Assembly: GCA_029261395.1 (NCBI GenBank)
Contig: JAJDBJ010000065.1
Location: 1-64,000 of the forward strand
From: Nitrospinaceae bacterium
Lineage (GTDB): Bacteria; Nitrospinota; Nitrospinia; Nitrospinales; Nitrospinaceae
Length of the DNA: 64,000 bases
Direction of reading: 5' to 3'
The notes under the pieces are model-generated. The model worked only from the letters and a program-made list of their open reading frames with translations. It was not told the DNA's origin and did not search any database. The position numbers and the translations under genes were made by a program. This document shows, piece after piece, positions 45,363-53,440 of this stretch. The stretch's first letter is position 1. Every line of letters starts with the position of its first letter.

Positions 45363-46213
45363 TAGCGGCTTTCTTGGTTGTCATGAGATCGATGATCTAT
45401 AGAGGACGATAGGACTGCCTGAACAAGCCATGACAATGTTGAAGTGTAGGCGCTCACACAATCTTCCAATATTGCGTCGGTTTGGTTTGATGATTCATCA
45501 CCCGTGGATAAAGATAATCCCCTGGTTAGATTTTTTTGAGTCAACATTCCAATGAACTTTCCCTTTCGATTGATTACGGGAAGGGCATCAAAACGATCCC
45601 AATCGGCCAAAGATGCCGCTGACTGAAGAGAGCTACGGTCAAGAATCGAATTAAAATCAGTTGCCATTATTTTTGAAACCATACTGCCATCTTTGGCGGT
45701 GGCCAATTTCAACAAACTCAACAAACCCGCAATTGTTCCATCGGCTTTAATCACACAAGGTGCATAATCAATGACATCCTTGGAGTTTCGAAGTGATCTT
45801 CTAATAGCACCTATCAGAAGAGTCTCTGAAACCGGTGGAATGTCAGAATTCATCCAGGCGCCTACCGAACTTTCTGGAAAGGACAGCCGTTTTTCTAAAA
45901 AAACTTTTTTGTCGGCTGATAAAAGTCCCAGCAGCGAGTTTATGGTTGCACGTGGAGCCAGACGGAGCATGGAGAGGGCGGAAGTGGACCTCATGCCCTG
46001 CATCAGGTCAGCCGACGACTTGGGATCAATGGTTAAAAAGCATTGCCCCGCATATTGAGGCGCCAGTAGGCCTAGCAGTCGCGACCCTGTTTCTGGAGGG
46101 ATCTGCTCTATAAAGGCTACTGTGTCCTCCACCGCTAGTTGCTCCAGTGCTTTGGCCGCATCACGAGGGTGGTTTGTTGCAAAGTTTAAAGTTAATTGAG
46201 GAATTTCACTCAT
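45362..46213 (-). CDS. Soluble MgtE N-domain/CBS protein without membrane segments
   Basis: 283 residues resembling the cytoplasmic half of MgtE: helical MgtE-N-like repeats (about 10-125; FIEQIPPETGSRLLGLL) and a CBS pair (about 125-245; SKIMATDFNSILDRSS, ALPVINRKGKFIGMLTQKN). It has no pore segment. Its start overlaps the upstream MscS-like gene by 8 nt and its stop overlaps MgtE. It could act as a regulatory partner that pairs with the full MgtE or senses Mg2+/nucleotide alone; this is inference. Confidence 0.83.
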   Translation of the reverse strand: MSEIPQLTLNFATNHPRDAAKALEQLAVEDTVAFIEQIPPETGSRLLGLLAPQYAGQCFLTIDPKSSADLMQGMRSTSALSMLRLAPRATINSLLGLLSADKKVFLEKRLSFPESSVGAWMNSDIPPVSETLLIGAIRRSLRNSKDVIDYAPCVIKADGTIAGLLSLLKLATAKDGSMVSKIMATDFNSILDRSSLQSAASLADWDRFDALPVINRKGKFIGMLTQKNLTRGLSLSTGDESSNQTDAILEDCVSAYTSTLSWLVQAVLSSSIDHRSHDNQESR

Positions 46214-47045
46214 CAGTCATATCCGGAATGATCAATAAAGAAGGTTCCGCATGAAACGCTTTTGCAGGAACCGTCATTCTTCCTTCATTGGTAGACAAAA
46301 TAATCGAAACCGGGGTCAACTCGAGAATAACGCCCTCCGTATTGCCAAGCCTGATTTTTTGACCCGGTTTGTAAATTTTTTGAACATGATGCCCGCTGAT
46401 CAGATTACTGGCCAAATCCCTGGTACCCAGCCCCAGAGCAAGCGCTAAACTGCCAAGAATGGCTCCCATGATTATCGCAAGGAGGGTAATCAGAAAACCG
46501 ACTTCAATACCGATCTGGTCCAAGCCGATGATCACTGCCGTAAACAGGATTACGCCCTGAACAATTCCCCCCAGAATTTTGCTGTGGGAAATATGGGCGG
46601 AAGCAGCAGCGGATACTGTGAGGTCCCGTCCCAGAGAACTGAACAAAACACCCGCCAAAATAATGATGCCACCGGCTACCAGACTCGGGAAATAGGCAAC
46701 CAGCCGGTTGAGCCAGATGGAAAAAGCGGTCAAACCCAGAATTTGCGTGGAAATTATTGCGAAAACAAGAATTGTTCCCCAAAAAATAATTCTACTGAAA
46801 AGGACAACTAAAGGCTCAGACAATCGAAATTTGGCTAGATTACCTTTTGAAAATAATCGGGATAATATGCGATTGAGTATTCCGGTCATTCGGATACTCA
46901 TAGACCTTAGAAAACTGGCAACTCCCCAACCAAAAAGCATTAACAAGGCTGAACCTAAAAGGTTGGGCAAATAAGAATTGAACTGGTCAAGCCATTGCCC
47001 GGGGATTTTTTGCAGATCTTTTAAAAAGTCTATTAATTTATCCAT
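46206..47045 (-). CDS. MscS-like mechanosensitive channel protein (1)
   Basis: 279 residues with about five hydrophobic segments (near 29-48, 82-103, 115-136, 156-174, 182-205) followed by the MscS beta domain start (GLGTRDLASNLISGHHVQKIYKPGQKI). The conserved TM-helix repeat type (CmpX-like) is suggested by the paired LPNLLGSALLMLFGWGVAS and FPSLVAGGIIILAGVL. The C-terminal domain is short: it ends shortly after the beta domain. Likely a small-conductance or regulatory channel of the inner membrane. Second of the pair with 47083-47946. Confidence 0.85.
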   Translation of the reverse strand: MDKLIDFLKDLQKIPGQWLDQFNSYLPNLLGSALLMLFGWGVASFLRSMSIRMTGILNRILSRLFSKGNLAKFRLSEPLVVLFSRIIFWGTILVFAIISTQILGLTAFSIWLNRLVAYFPSLVAGGIIILAGVLFSSLGRDLTVSAAASAHISHSKILGGIVQGVILFTAVIIGLDQIGIEVGFLITLLAIIMGAILGSLALALGLGTRDLASNLISGHHVQKIYKPGQKIRLGNTEGVILELTPVSIILSTNEGRMTVPAKAFHAEPSLLIIPDMTDE

Positions 47046-47082
47046 ATTTTGATTTCCTTCACGCCCAGCCCATTGCTAATTC

Positions 47083-47946
47083 TTATAAACTGAAAAACCC
47101 CGTTCCCTCTTTTACGCCCCGCACTTTTGATTCAATGAGAGTTGAATTGGGGATATAAACAAGATCTCCATTTTTGTGACGAACCCGAGACGTAACAGTT
47201 CCTATTTCTTCCAAGGTTCCGGTATCGTCATCAATCTTGACAGAGGCACCGTTTTTAAAAGTGTCCCGCGCATAAACCCCTGAAATAATATTTTTGGAGA
47301 CTTCCTTGGTACCCAGTCCCAGTGAAAGGGCCAATGCAACACCTGAAGCCATTAATGTTATTTCAACCAGACTATTCAAAAGGGAAGTTTCAATCTCCAG
47401 TTGCTCAAGAACAATCACACCGATCACAATAACGAGTACGCCGTAAGCAAAATTGGATAAGGGCTTACCATATTCAACTCCAAATCCCTGGACTCCGCTT
47501 CGAATCAGATTTCGCACAAAATGAGCTAACAGAAGGCCAATCACTGCTATCAAGCTGGCGCCAATCACTTTAGGTAAATATAGAACCAGGGATTCGATGG
47601 TTTGTGAAACTTTCTCTAATCCTAAAGTTTCTGAGGCCGAAATGATGAACGTCAGCATTATAATCCAAAAAGCAATTTTGCCGACTATTTCAGAAGGTTC
47701 AATTGTCATTCCGGCTTTATTCAAAACATCTTTAATTCCCACTTTCTCACTGGCACTATCAACCCGAACCTTTTTCAAGAAACCCGAGACAACGAATTTT
47801 ATAAATTTTGAGAAAAAGTAGCCAAGCAACACAATGACCAACGCGCCTACCAGATTGGGTGTGAACAGGGCTACTTCAGTCCAAAGGTCTTTCAATATAG
47901 CGAGAATGGTGTCTCTCCACATTTCAGCTTCTATTTTTAAATCCAT
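47083..47946 (-). CDS. MscS-like mechanosensitive channel protein (2)
   Basis: 287 residues, a paralogue-like relative of the neighbour: repeated TM-helix units (TPNLVGALVIVLLGYFFSK, LPKVIGASLIAVIGLLLAH), a pore-like helix (SGVALALSLGLGTKEVSKNIISG), and a beta domain with DTFKNGASVKIDDDTGTLEEIG and VYIPNSTLIES. AAGGAG seven bases before the ATG. Inner-membrane channel for release of solutes under turgor change, by family. Confidence 0.88.
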   Translation of the reverse strand: MDLKIEAEMWRDTILAILKDLWTEVALFTPNLVGALVIVLLGYFFSKFIKFVVSGFLKKVRVDSASEKVGIKDVLNKAGMTIEPSEIVGKIAFWIIMLTFIISASETLGLEKVSQTIESLVLYLPKVIGASLIAVIGLLLAHFVRNLIRSGVQGFGVEYGKPLSNFAYGVLVIVIGVIVLEQLEIETSLLNSLVEITLMASGVALALSLGLGTKEVSKNIISGVYARDTFKNGASVKIDDDTGTLEEIGTVTSRVRHKNGDLVYIPNSTLIESKVRGVKEGTGFFSL

Positions 47947-48017
47947 AACTCAGCTCCTTAAGATTTAAATCCTGGGATTTAAATCGTTATAAATAGATTT
48001 GACCTTTTGGATGGAAT

Positions 48018-48257
48018 CTAAGGTTTTTTCAAGGATGAATGTTTTGAGGAGTTAGCGAATAGCTTGCAAGTGATTTCAGCCAATACCATCCAGAAACGAA
48101 CAAAAACTAAAAGTATGATATCCCTGGTATTGGTTTTCCCTTGCGCCTTGGAAATGGTTCGAGCGATTCGTTCTTCAGCATTGGTGGCGGTTGTCGGCTG
48201 AGACTCTTTAAAAACTTTTTCAACAAACTCTTCAGCATTATTGTCAGATTCTTGCAT
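48018..48257 (-). CDS. Small membrane protein downstream of an ECF sigma factor, unknown
   Basis: 79 residues: an acidic polar N-terminus, then a basic patch and a single hydrophobic helix (RDIILLVFVRFWMVLAEITCKLFA trimmed, about 45-66), then a basic tail. GAGGA lies about 7 nt before the ATG. It is the second gene of the unit starting with the ECF sigma factor at 48898. There is no zinc-finger anti-sigma motif, yet position and size would suit an anti-sigma or a membrane regulator; no family is recognised. Confidence 0.6.
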   Translation of the reverse strand: MQESDNNAEEFVEKVFKESQPTTATNAEERIARTISKAQGKTNTRDIILLVFVRFWMVLAEITCKLFANSSKHSSLKKP

Positions 48258-48325
48258 TTTATTTCCTCGATACAGGTCTTCTCACTAGTTAGACTTCCTC
48301 CGGGGTTCAAAAAGTCACACTTTGA

Positions 48326-48898
48326 CTAATTTTTTTTCAGTTTTTTTTCATACTGCGTCTTAAATCTCTCCAAAGCCCTGTAAAGTCTCATTTTTACCGT
48401 ACTCAGTTTCAGCTTGTTCGCTTCGGCAATTTCCTGAATCGTTAATCCAGAGATGAACTTCAAAGTGATTACTTCCCGATCCAGGCTGGACAACTCATAT
48501 AAAACCTCATGGATTTCGGGTATATCGGGCTTAGACGAAGGGGATACTGCAGAATGGGAGGATTCTTTTATGATATCGGAGGTTAATTTTTGGTGGGTAT
48601 TCGAGCGTTTTATATTTTGCTTTCTTTTGGTAAGACAATAATTGTGAGCTATTCGGTATAGCCAGGTTCGAAATGATGCCTTTTGTTGGAAGGCATGAAT
48701 CTTATGAAAGACCCTTAGAAAAATATCCTGGCAGGCTTCTTCAGCGTCAGAAGGGTCACCTAATAAATAGTGGCAGGTTTTGAATACGGAGGGTTCATGC
48801 TTTTTTAAAAGTTCCTCAAAGGATTGAGTTACATAGGGAAGCTCCTCTTTGCATTTTTGTATTAATAACTTATCCTCATCGTTTGAAGGGCCATCCAT
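48326..48898 (-). CDS. ECF RNA polymerase sigma factor (1)
   Basis: 190 residues: sigma region 2 (about 30-98; YLLGDPSDAEEACQDIFLRVF, FRTWLYRIAHNYCL) and region 4 (about 130-182; LDREVITLKFISGLTIQEIA, STVKMRLYRALERFK). It is the first gene of a minus-strand set including two MscS-like channels, MgtE, RimK and CDF genes, which it may control. No zinc-finger anti-sigma gene is adjacent. The first ATG in frame is used; other ATGs are close by. Confidence 0.93.
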   Translation of the reverse strand: MDGPSNDEDKLLIQKCKEELPYVTQSFEELLKKHEPSVFKTCHYLLGDPSDAEEACQDIFLRVFHKIHAFQQKASFRTWLYRIAHNYCLTKRKQNIKRSNTHQKLTSDIIKESSHSAVSPSSKPDIPEIHEVLYELSSLDREVITLKFISGLTIQEIAEANKLKLSTVKMRLYRALERFKTQYEKKLKKN

Positions 48899-49118
48899 AA
48901 AAACTCATTTTATGTATAAGTTCTATTGTAAGAAAATAGGTGGGTAATTTTATTCCATATTGAATTTTATCGAGCTTCAATGAAAAATTAAAACTATTGT
49001 TATCTATAAAGAAGCACGGTCGCTGTATTTTAATAGATAAAGACTTTTGTTTAACATACAATGAATTCAAAAAATTCCCAAAATTAATATAACAATTCCT
49101 CTAGGGGAGATGTGTGAT

Positions 49119-51320
49119 ATGAAAGTTGCCGTCATATACAACAAACAGCAGGATGCGGAAGGCGTGATCAATGTCTTCGGGATGCAAAATCAGGAGACCT
49201 ATAATCCCAACACGGTCGAGAAGGTCGCTTCCTCTTTGGAGAAGGGCGGGCACAATGTTCGTATTATCGATGGCAATATAAAAGTTATCGAACAGTTGGA
49301 GGCTTTCATGCCGCGCGTGGTTCAAGGTGAACAGCCGGGAATGGTGTTCAACATGGCTTATGGCATTCAGGGCGTCAGTCGCTACACACATATGCCATCG
49401 CTGTTGGAAATGGTGGGGATTCCTTACGTCGGTTCCAGTCCCGCCGGGCATGGCGTCGCTCTCGATAAAGTGACCACCAAGGTGATGGTCCATGCGTCTG
49501 GTTTGCCCACCGCTCCCTATTGGGTGTTTTTCTCTCCAGATCAGATTCCCGACGACCTGCCGTATCCCGTCATCACCAAGCCCAAGATGGAGGCGGTTTC
49601 TCTCGGAATTGAAGTGGTTCACAACAAAGTCGATCTGCAGGAAACCATCGCCCGGTTAGTGGAAGAATTCCGCCAACCCGTACTGGTTGAACAATTCATT
49701 CCGGGAAGAGAGTTTGCGGTGGGACTACTCGGTAATCAGGACGCGGAAATATTACCGGTGGTGGAGATTGATCTGGAAGGAGATCCCAATGCAATCCAAA
49801 CGCTGGGTGACAAGCTCAAGACACCGCGCGGCAAAGTCTGCCCGGCCAAGATTGACGACAAGCTTCAGGCTGAACTGGCCCGCCTGACCCGCGAAACGTT
49901 TCGTGCTTTGGGTGTTTACGATTTTTCTCGCGTTGATTTTCGCATGGACGATAAGGGGAATTTGTATATCCTGGAACTCAACTCCATGGCCAGCTTGGGA
50001 GCGACCGGTTCCTACGTGACTGCTGCCAAGGCCGCTGGGTACTCTTTTGAAAGTCTGATCAACCGCATGCTGGACGTGGCGGTAGAACGCTACTTCGGAA
50101 AGCAACAACTTGAAAACCTCGGCGAGCAGGAATCGCTGATGCCCAGCTTTCTCAAAAAGACCACGACCTCCCTTCATACCCGGCTTCGCAGTTATCTACG
50201 GGGCAATTTGTCGACCATGGAAGCCAGCCTGCAAAAGATGGTTGAGATTAATTCCTATGTCCGCAATATCGATGGGATCAATGCCCTGGGGCAGTGGATT
50301 GGAAGTGTGTTAAGTCGCATGGGTTTTCAACGTGAAGTCATCACCCGCGCGGAATTCGGAAATATGTTGTACTTCACAAATCACACCAGCGAAACCAACG
50401 ATATACTTGTGGTCGGGCAACTAGACAACCCTTCTCATTTTCAAGACTTCGTTCCCTACGCGGTAGACCGTGGAAAAATTTATGGAACGGGGGTTTCCTG
50501 TGGGAAAGGCGGGCTGGCCATTCTGCTGGCGGCTTTGCAGTCGCTTCGTTATACCCGGTCGCTGAAAAAAGTGAAGTGCGGCATTTTGCTCGTGTCGGAC
50601 GAATCTTCCGGCGGGCGGTCCTCCAAATCGTTGGTGGAGGATTGTGCATCCAGATCACGAGCGGTAGTGGGCCTCCAGGGAGCCGGGCTTTCCGGAGAAT
50701 TAATTGTATCCACTTCAGGACAAATCAAATTCAACATTGAAATTAACAGGGTCACCCGCAAGGGAAAGGCGGACTTCAAGGATAAATATGATCTGGTGAG
50801 CTTTATTTCCCAAAAAATCATCAGCCTTAGAAAACTGAATGATGAAGTGGAAAGTCAAAGCGTTACCATCACCAGTATCGATACCCATGGAGTGGGTGAC
50901 CAGCCCCCGGACCATGCGTCGCTGGTGCTCCATATCCGTTACCGCAACCCGAGTCAAAAAGAAGCGTTGGAAGCCCAGGTATTCAAGCTGTTTGAAGTTC
51001 CGGCCACCAGTCCTCTTAAAATCCACATCACCCGGGGATCTTCCCGCAAGCCTCTGCTTGAAACTCCCGTTAATTCTCGGTTCTTTGAAAAAATCGGAAG
51101 CCTGGCGAAGGCAGTGGAAGTGCGGGTTCAGAAAACCCACACCGATGTCCCTTCTGTCCTTTCATCCATATCTTCTGAGATTCCCCACATCGAAGGTTTG
51201 GGCCCGGTAACCGGCGGGCAGGGAACCAAGAGTGAATATGTGGTTCGCGACAGCCTGATCGACCGGTCTCTCCTGCTGGCGTATACCATTTCCCAATCCT
51301 CGAAAGATTTCTCTATATGA
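49119..51320 (+). CDS. D-Ala-D-Ala ligase-like ATP-grasp fused to a degenerate M20-like domain
   Basis: 733 residues from the ATG at 49119, nine bases after GGGGAG (an ATG three codons earlier lies on top of that site). Residues 1-320 resemble Ddl ligases: SPAGHGVALDKVTTK, VEQFIPGREFAVGLLG, RVDFRMDDKGNLYILELN. Residues about 370-733 resemble an M20 peptidase (ILVVGQLDNP, KIYGTGVSCGKGGLAILLAA, LLVSDESSGG), but metal ligands are changed: the usual His is Gln434, the Asp is Cys461 and the second Glu is Ser496; Asp436 and Glu495 remain. So it may ligate amides while the second domain binds but does not cleave. Its ATGA overlap couples it to the GGT gene. Confidence 0.85.
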   Translation: MKVAVIYNKQQDAEGVINVFGMQNQETYNPNTVEKVASSLEKGGHNVRIIDGNIKVIEQLEAFMPRVVQGEQPGMVFNMAYGIQGVSRYTHMPSLLEMVGIPYVGSSPAGHGVALDKVTTKVMVHASGLPTAPYWVFFSPDQIPDDLPYPVITKPKMEAVSLGIEVVHNKVDLQETIARLVEEFRQPVLVEQFIPGREFAVGLLGNQDAEILPVVEIDLEGDPNAIQTLGDKLKTPRGKVCPAKIDDKLQAELARLTRETFRALGVYDFSRVDFRMDDKGNLYILELNSMASLGATGSYVTAAKAAGYSFESLINRMLDVAVERYFGKQQLENLGEQESLMPSFLKKTTTSLHTRLRSYLRGNLSTMEASLQKMVEINSYVRNIDGINALGQWIGSVLSRMGFQREVITRAEFGNMLYFTNHTSETNDILVVGQLDNPSHFQDFVPYAVDRGKIYGTGVSCGKGGLAILLAALQSLRYTRSLKKVKCGILLVSDESSGGRSSKSLVEDCASRSRAVVGLQGAGLSGELIVSTSGQIKFNIEINRVTRKGKADFKDKYDLVSFISQKIISLRKLNDEVESQSVTITSIDTHGVGDQPPDHASLVLHIRYRNPSQKEALEAQVFKLFEVPATSPLKIHITRGSSRKPLLETPVNSRFFEKIGSLAKAVEVRVQKTHTDVPSVLSSISSEIPHIEGLGPVTGGQGTKSEYVVRDSLIDRSLLLAYTISQSSKDFSI

Positions 51321-52948
51321 GCCTGAAAAATATCGAAGGCCGTTTTCAACCGACCGAAGACGGCAAATGCGCATGGTCGGCGAACGGCATGGTGTCCACC
51401 GCTTTCCCGGAAGCCACCCAGGCCGGCGTGGAAATTCTGGAAGCCGGCGGCAACGCCATTGATGCCGCCTGCGCGGCGGCGTTTGCGCTTTCCGTCTGCG
51501 AACCCCAGGCCAGCGGCCTTGGGGGACAGAGCATGGCTCTGCTTCATACCCAAGATAAAACTTTGGCGTTGGACGGATCCAGCCGTGTTCCCTCATTCGC
51601 GCATCTCAGTCGGATGGAATCAGCACAGATGTTGACGGGTTACCGCGCCACTACCGTTCCCAGTACCCCGGCGCTTCTCGGATACATGCATTATACCTAT
51701 GGCCGTGCCAGCTGGAGGACGGTTCTGGAACCTGCCATTCGGATTGCCAAAGAAGGTTACCGCATCACCGAGTTGCAGAGCCGTTTGCAAACACGTGAGC
51801 AAGAGTCTTTTCTCAATGTACCCAGCCAATCCGGTGCAGGATATTTTCTGAAAGAAGGAAAAGAACCCTATGCGGTGGGCGATAAGTTTGTACAACACGA
51901 TTTGGCTCAAATGCTTGAATTAATCACTCAAAAAGGAGTCAAAGAATTTTATACGGGTGAGCCGGCCTGGCAAATTGATCAGGACATGAAGGACAACGAA
52001 GGGTTCCTGCGTTACGAAGACATGGCTTTGATTCCCTGGCCGGTGTTGCGGAATCCGATCCATCGCAGATATCGTGGGCTGTCCGTTTATACCATGCCAC
52101 CGCCTGCCGCAGGCCGCACCCTGTTGTTGATTCTTCTCATGTTGGGTAATCTCCCCTCCAAATTTTTGAAGGAGCGTTCGCCGGAGTCCTATCACTTTGT
52201 TGCCGAGACCTTTCGCAAGGCGCTCTTGAATCGAAAAGAAAGGCCCTTCGATCCTAATATTTATCCGCAACTGCCCCAGGATAAACGCATCCTCAGTCTC
52301 GACTTTGCAAAAATGCTGGCGAGATCCATTCACGATGAAATGGACCCCACTCTGCCCATGGTGGATCTGTTTCCCGCCGTCAACGATACCACCCACTTGT
52401 CCGTAATGGACAAGCAGAATAATACGGTGGGGATCACGCAATCGATTGAACGAGTCTATGGCTCGCACACCGCCGCAAGGGGTTTGGGTTTTCTATACAA
52501 TAATTATATGAGTTCGCTGGAGACGAAAGACCCTTCCCATCCGTATTACCTGCGCCCCAACGCGATTCCCTGGAGTATGTCGGCACCCATTATCGTATTT
52601 CGCAAGAAACAGCCCTGGCTGGTGGCGGGCAGTCCCGGAAGCGAGCGCATTTTTTCAGCTGTGGCCCAGTTTCTTTCCCATATCCTCGACGGCAATCTCC
52701 CCATATCGGATGCGATGGTGGCACCGCGGATTCATTGCTCGATTGGCGGTAAACTGAGTTATGAAGAAGGGCGTCTGGAGGATAAGGTCGTGGAGTATCT
52801 TAAAAAGGTAGGCTATAAAATGGATGCACGCGAACCCTATGCTTTTTATATGGGAGCCATACACGCCGTCATGAAAACGCAAACCAAGGATGGATTCCAG
52901 GGAGTTGCGGAAATCCGGCGCGACGGAACAGCGGCTGGACCGAATTAA
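51317..52948 (+). CDS. Gamma-glutamyltransferase family protein
   Basis: 543 residues. The autoprocessing site and nucleophile are seen as Thr358 in NDTTHLSVMD, with GLGGQSMALL and YGSHTAARGLGFLYNNYMSS around the active site. No signal peptide, so probably cytoplasmic, unlike E. coli Ggt. Family enzymes cut or transfer gamma-glutamyl groups, for example from glutathione or polyglutamate. It begins in the stop of the ATP-grasp/M20 fusion gene (ATGA), which argues that the two act on one product. Confidence 0.92.
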   Translation: MSLKNIEGRFQPTEDGKCAWSANGMVSTAFPEATQAGVEILEAGGNAIDAACAAAFALSVCEPQASGLGGQSMALLHTQDKTLALDGSSRVPSFAHLSRMESAQMLTGYRATTVPSTPALLGYMHYTYGRASWRTVLEPAIRIAKEGYRITELQSRLQTREQESFLNVPSQSGAGYFLKEGKEPYAVGDKFVQHDLAQMLELITQKGVKEFYTGEPAWQIDQDMKDNEGFLRYEDMALIPWPVLRNPIHRRYRGLSVYTMPPPAAGRTLLLILLMLGNLPSKFLKERSPESYHFVAETFRKALLNRKERPFDPNIYPQLPQDKRILSLDFAKMLARSIHDEMDPTLPMVDLFPAVNDTTHLSVMDKQNNTVGITQSIERVYGSHTAARGLGFLYNNYMSSLETKDPSHPYYLRPNAIPWSMSAPIIVFRKKQPWLVAGSPGSERIFSAVAQFLSHILDGNLPISDAMVAPRIHCSIGGKLSYEEGRLEDKVVEYLKKVGYKMDAREPYAFYMGAIHAVMKTQTKDGFQGVAEIRRDGTAAGPN

Positions 52949-52949
52949 A

Positions 52950-53132
52950 TTAGGAGCCGAGATTGTTTTTCTTTTCTTGGATTTCTGCCCGGCGAGTTTT
53001 TGCCAGTTTTCCCAGTTCACCCAGCGCTTTTCTGGCGCGAGCGGCGGCGGCCTTTACACTCTTTTGCTCAAAATTTTCACTTTCGGCGACGTAGGTATCG
53101 AATGCGGAAATTATTTGCTCATGTGTTGTCAT
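52950..53132 (-). CDS. Small Hc1-like histone-like DNA-binding protein
   Basis: 60 residues, alpha-helical and basic. The core KSVKAAAARARKALGELGKL followed by AKTRRAEIQEKKN matches the N-terminal domain of chlamydial Hc1-type histone-like proteins as I recall it. No Lys/Ala tail, unlike the protein at 29229-29477. GGGAG about ten bases before the ATG. Ends 1 nt from the converging GGT gene. A role in nucleoid structure is inferred. Confidence 0.72.
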   Translation of the reverse strand: MTTHEQIISAFDTYVAESENFEQKSVKAAAARARKALGELGKLAKTRRAEIQEKKNNLGS

Positions 53133-53172
53133 AATGCTTTGTCTCCCTCAATAAAACTTATATTTATAAAAA

Positions 53173-53205
53173 GATATCCGGGGAGCAAATTGCTCCCCGG
53201 ATATC
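53173..53205 (-). terminator. Long perfect-palindrome terminator
   Basis: A 14-bp stem (GATATCCGGGGAGC 53173-53186 / GCTCCCCGGATATC 53192-53205) is followed on the minus strand by TTTTTATAAATA. It ends transcription of the poly-Asp peptide gene and separates it from the Hc1-like gene. Confidence 0.93.
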
Positions 53206-53248
53206 AATAGGTACTGATTTTAACAAAACCATGAGTTATTGACAGGTT

Positions 53249-53440
53249 TTATTTGTGCTTGTCATCATCGTCGTCGTCATCGTCGTCATCATCTTTATCT
53301 TTGTCGTCATCATTCATCAAGATGACGGCATTATCATCTCCCAATACCAGGGTACTGGATGACGCAAAACCGAGAGTGGCCGATAACAGAAAAGCGATTA
53401 ATGTGAGAATGAACAAAGAGGTTTTGATTTTGTTAATCAT
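53249..53440 (-). CDS. Secreted poly-aspartate peptide
   Basis: 63 residues: signal peptide (FILTLIAFLLSATLGFASS), a short hydrophobic middle (TLVLGDDNAVILMN), then an almost pure acidic tail with eleven Asp in a row ending KHK. GGAG seven bases before the ATG and its own strong terminator make it a real, monocistronic gene. The tail should bind calcium or other cations. No family recognised. Confidence 0.75.
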   Translation of the reverse strand: MINKIKTSLFILTLIAFLLSATLGFASSSTLVLGDDNAVILMNDDDKDKDDDDDDDDDDDKHK

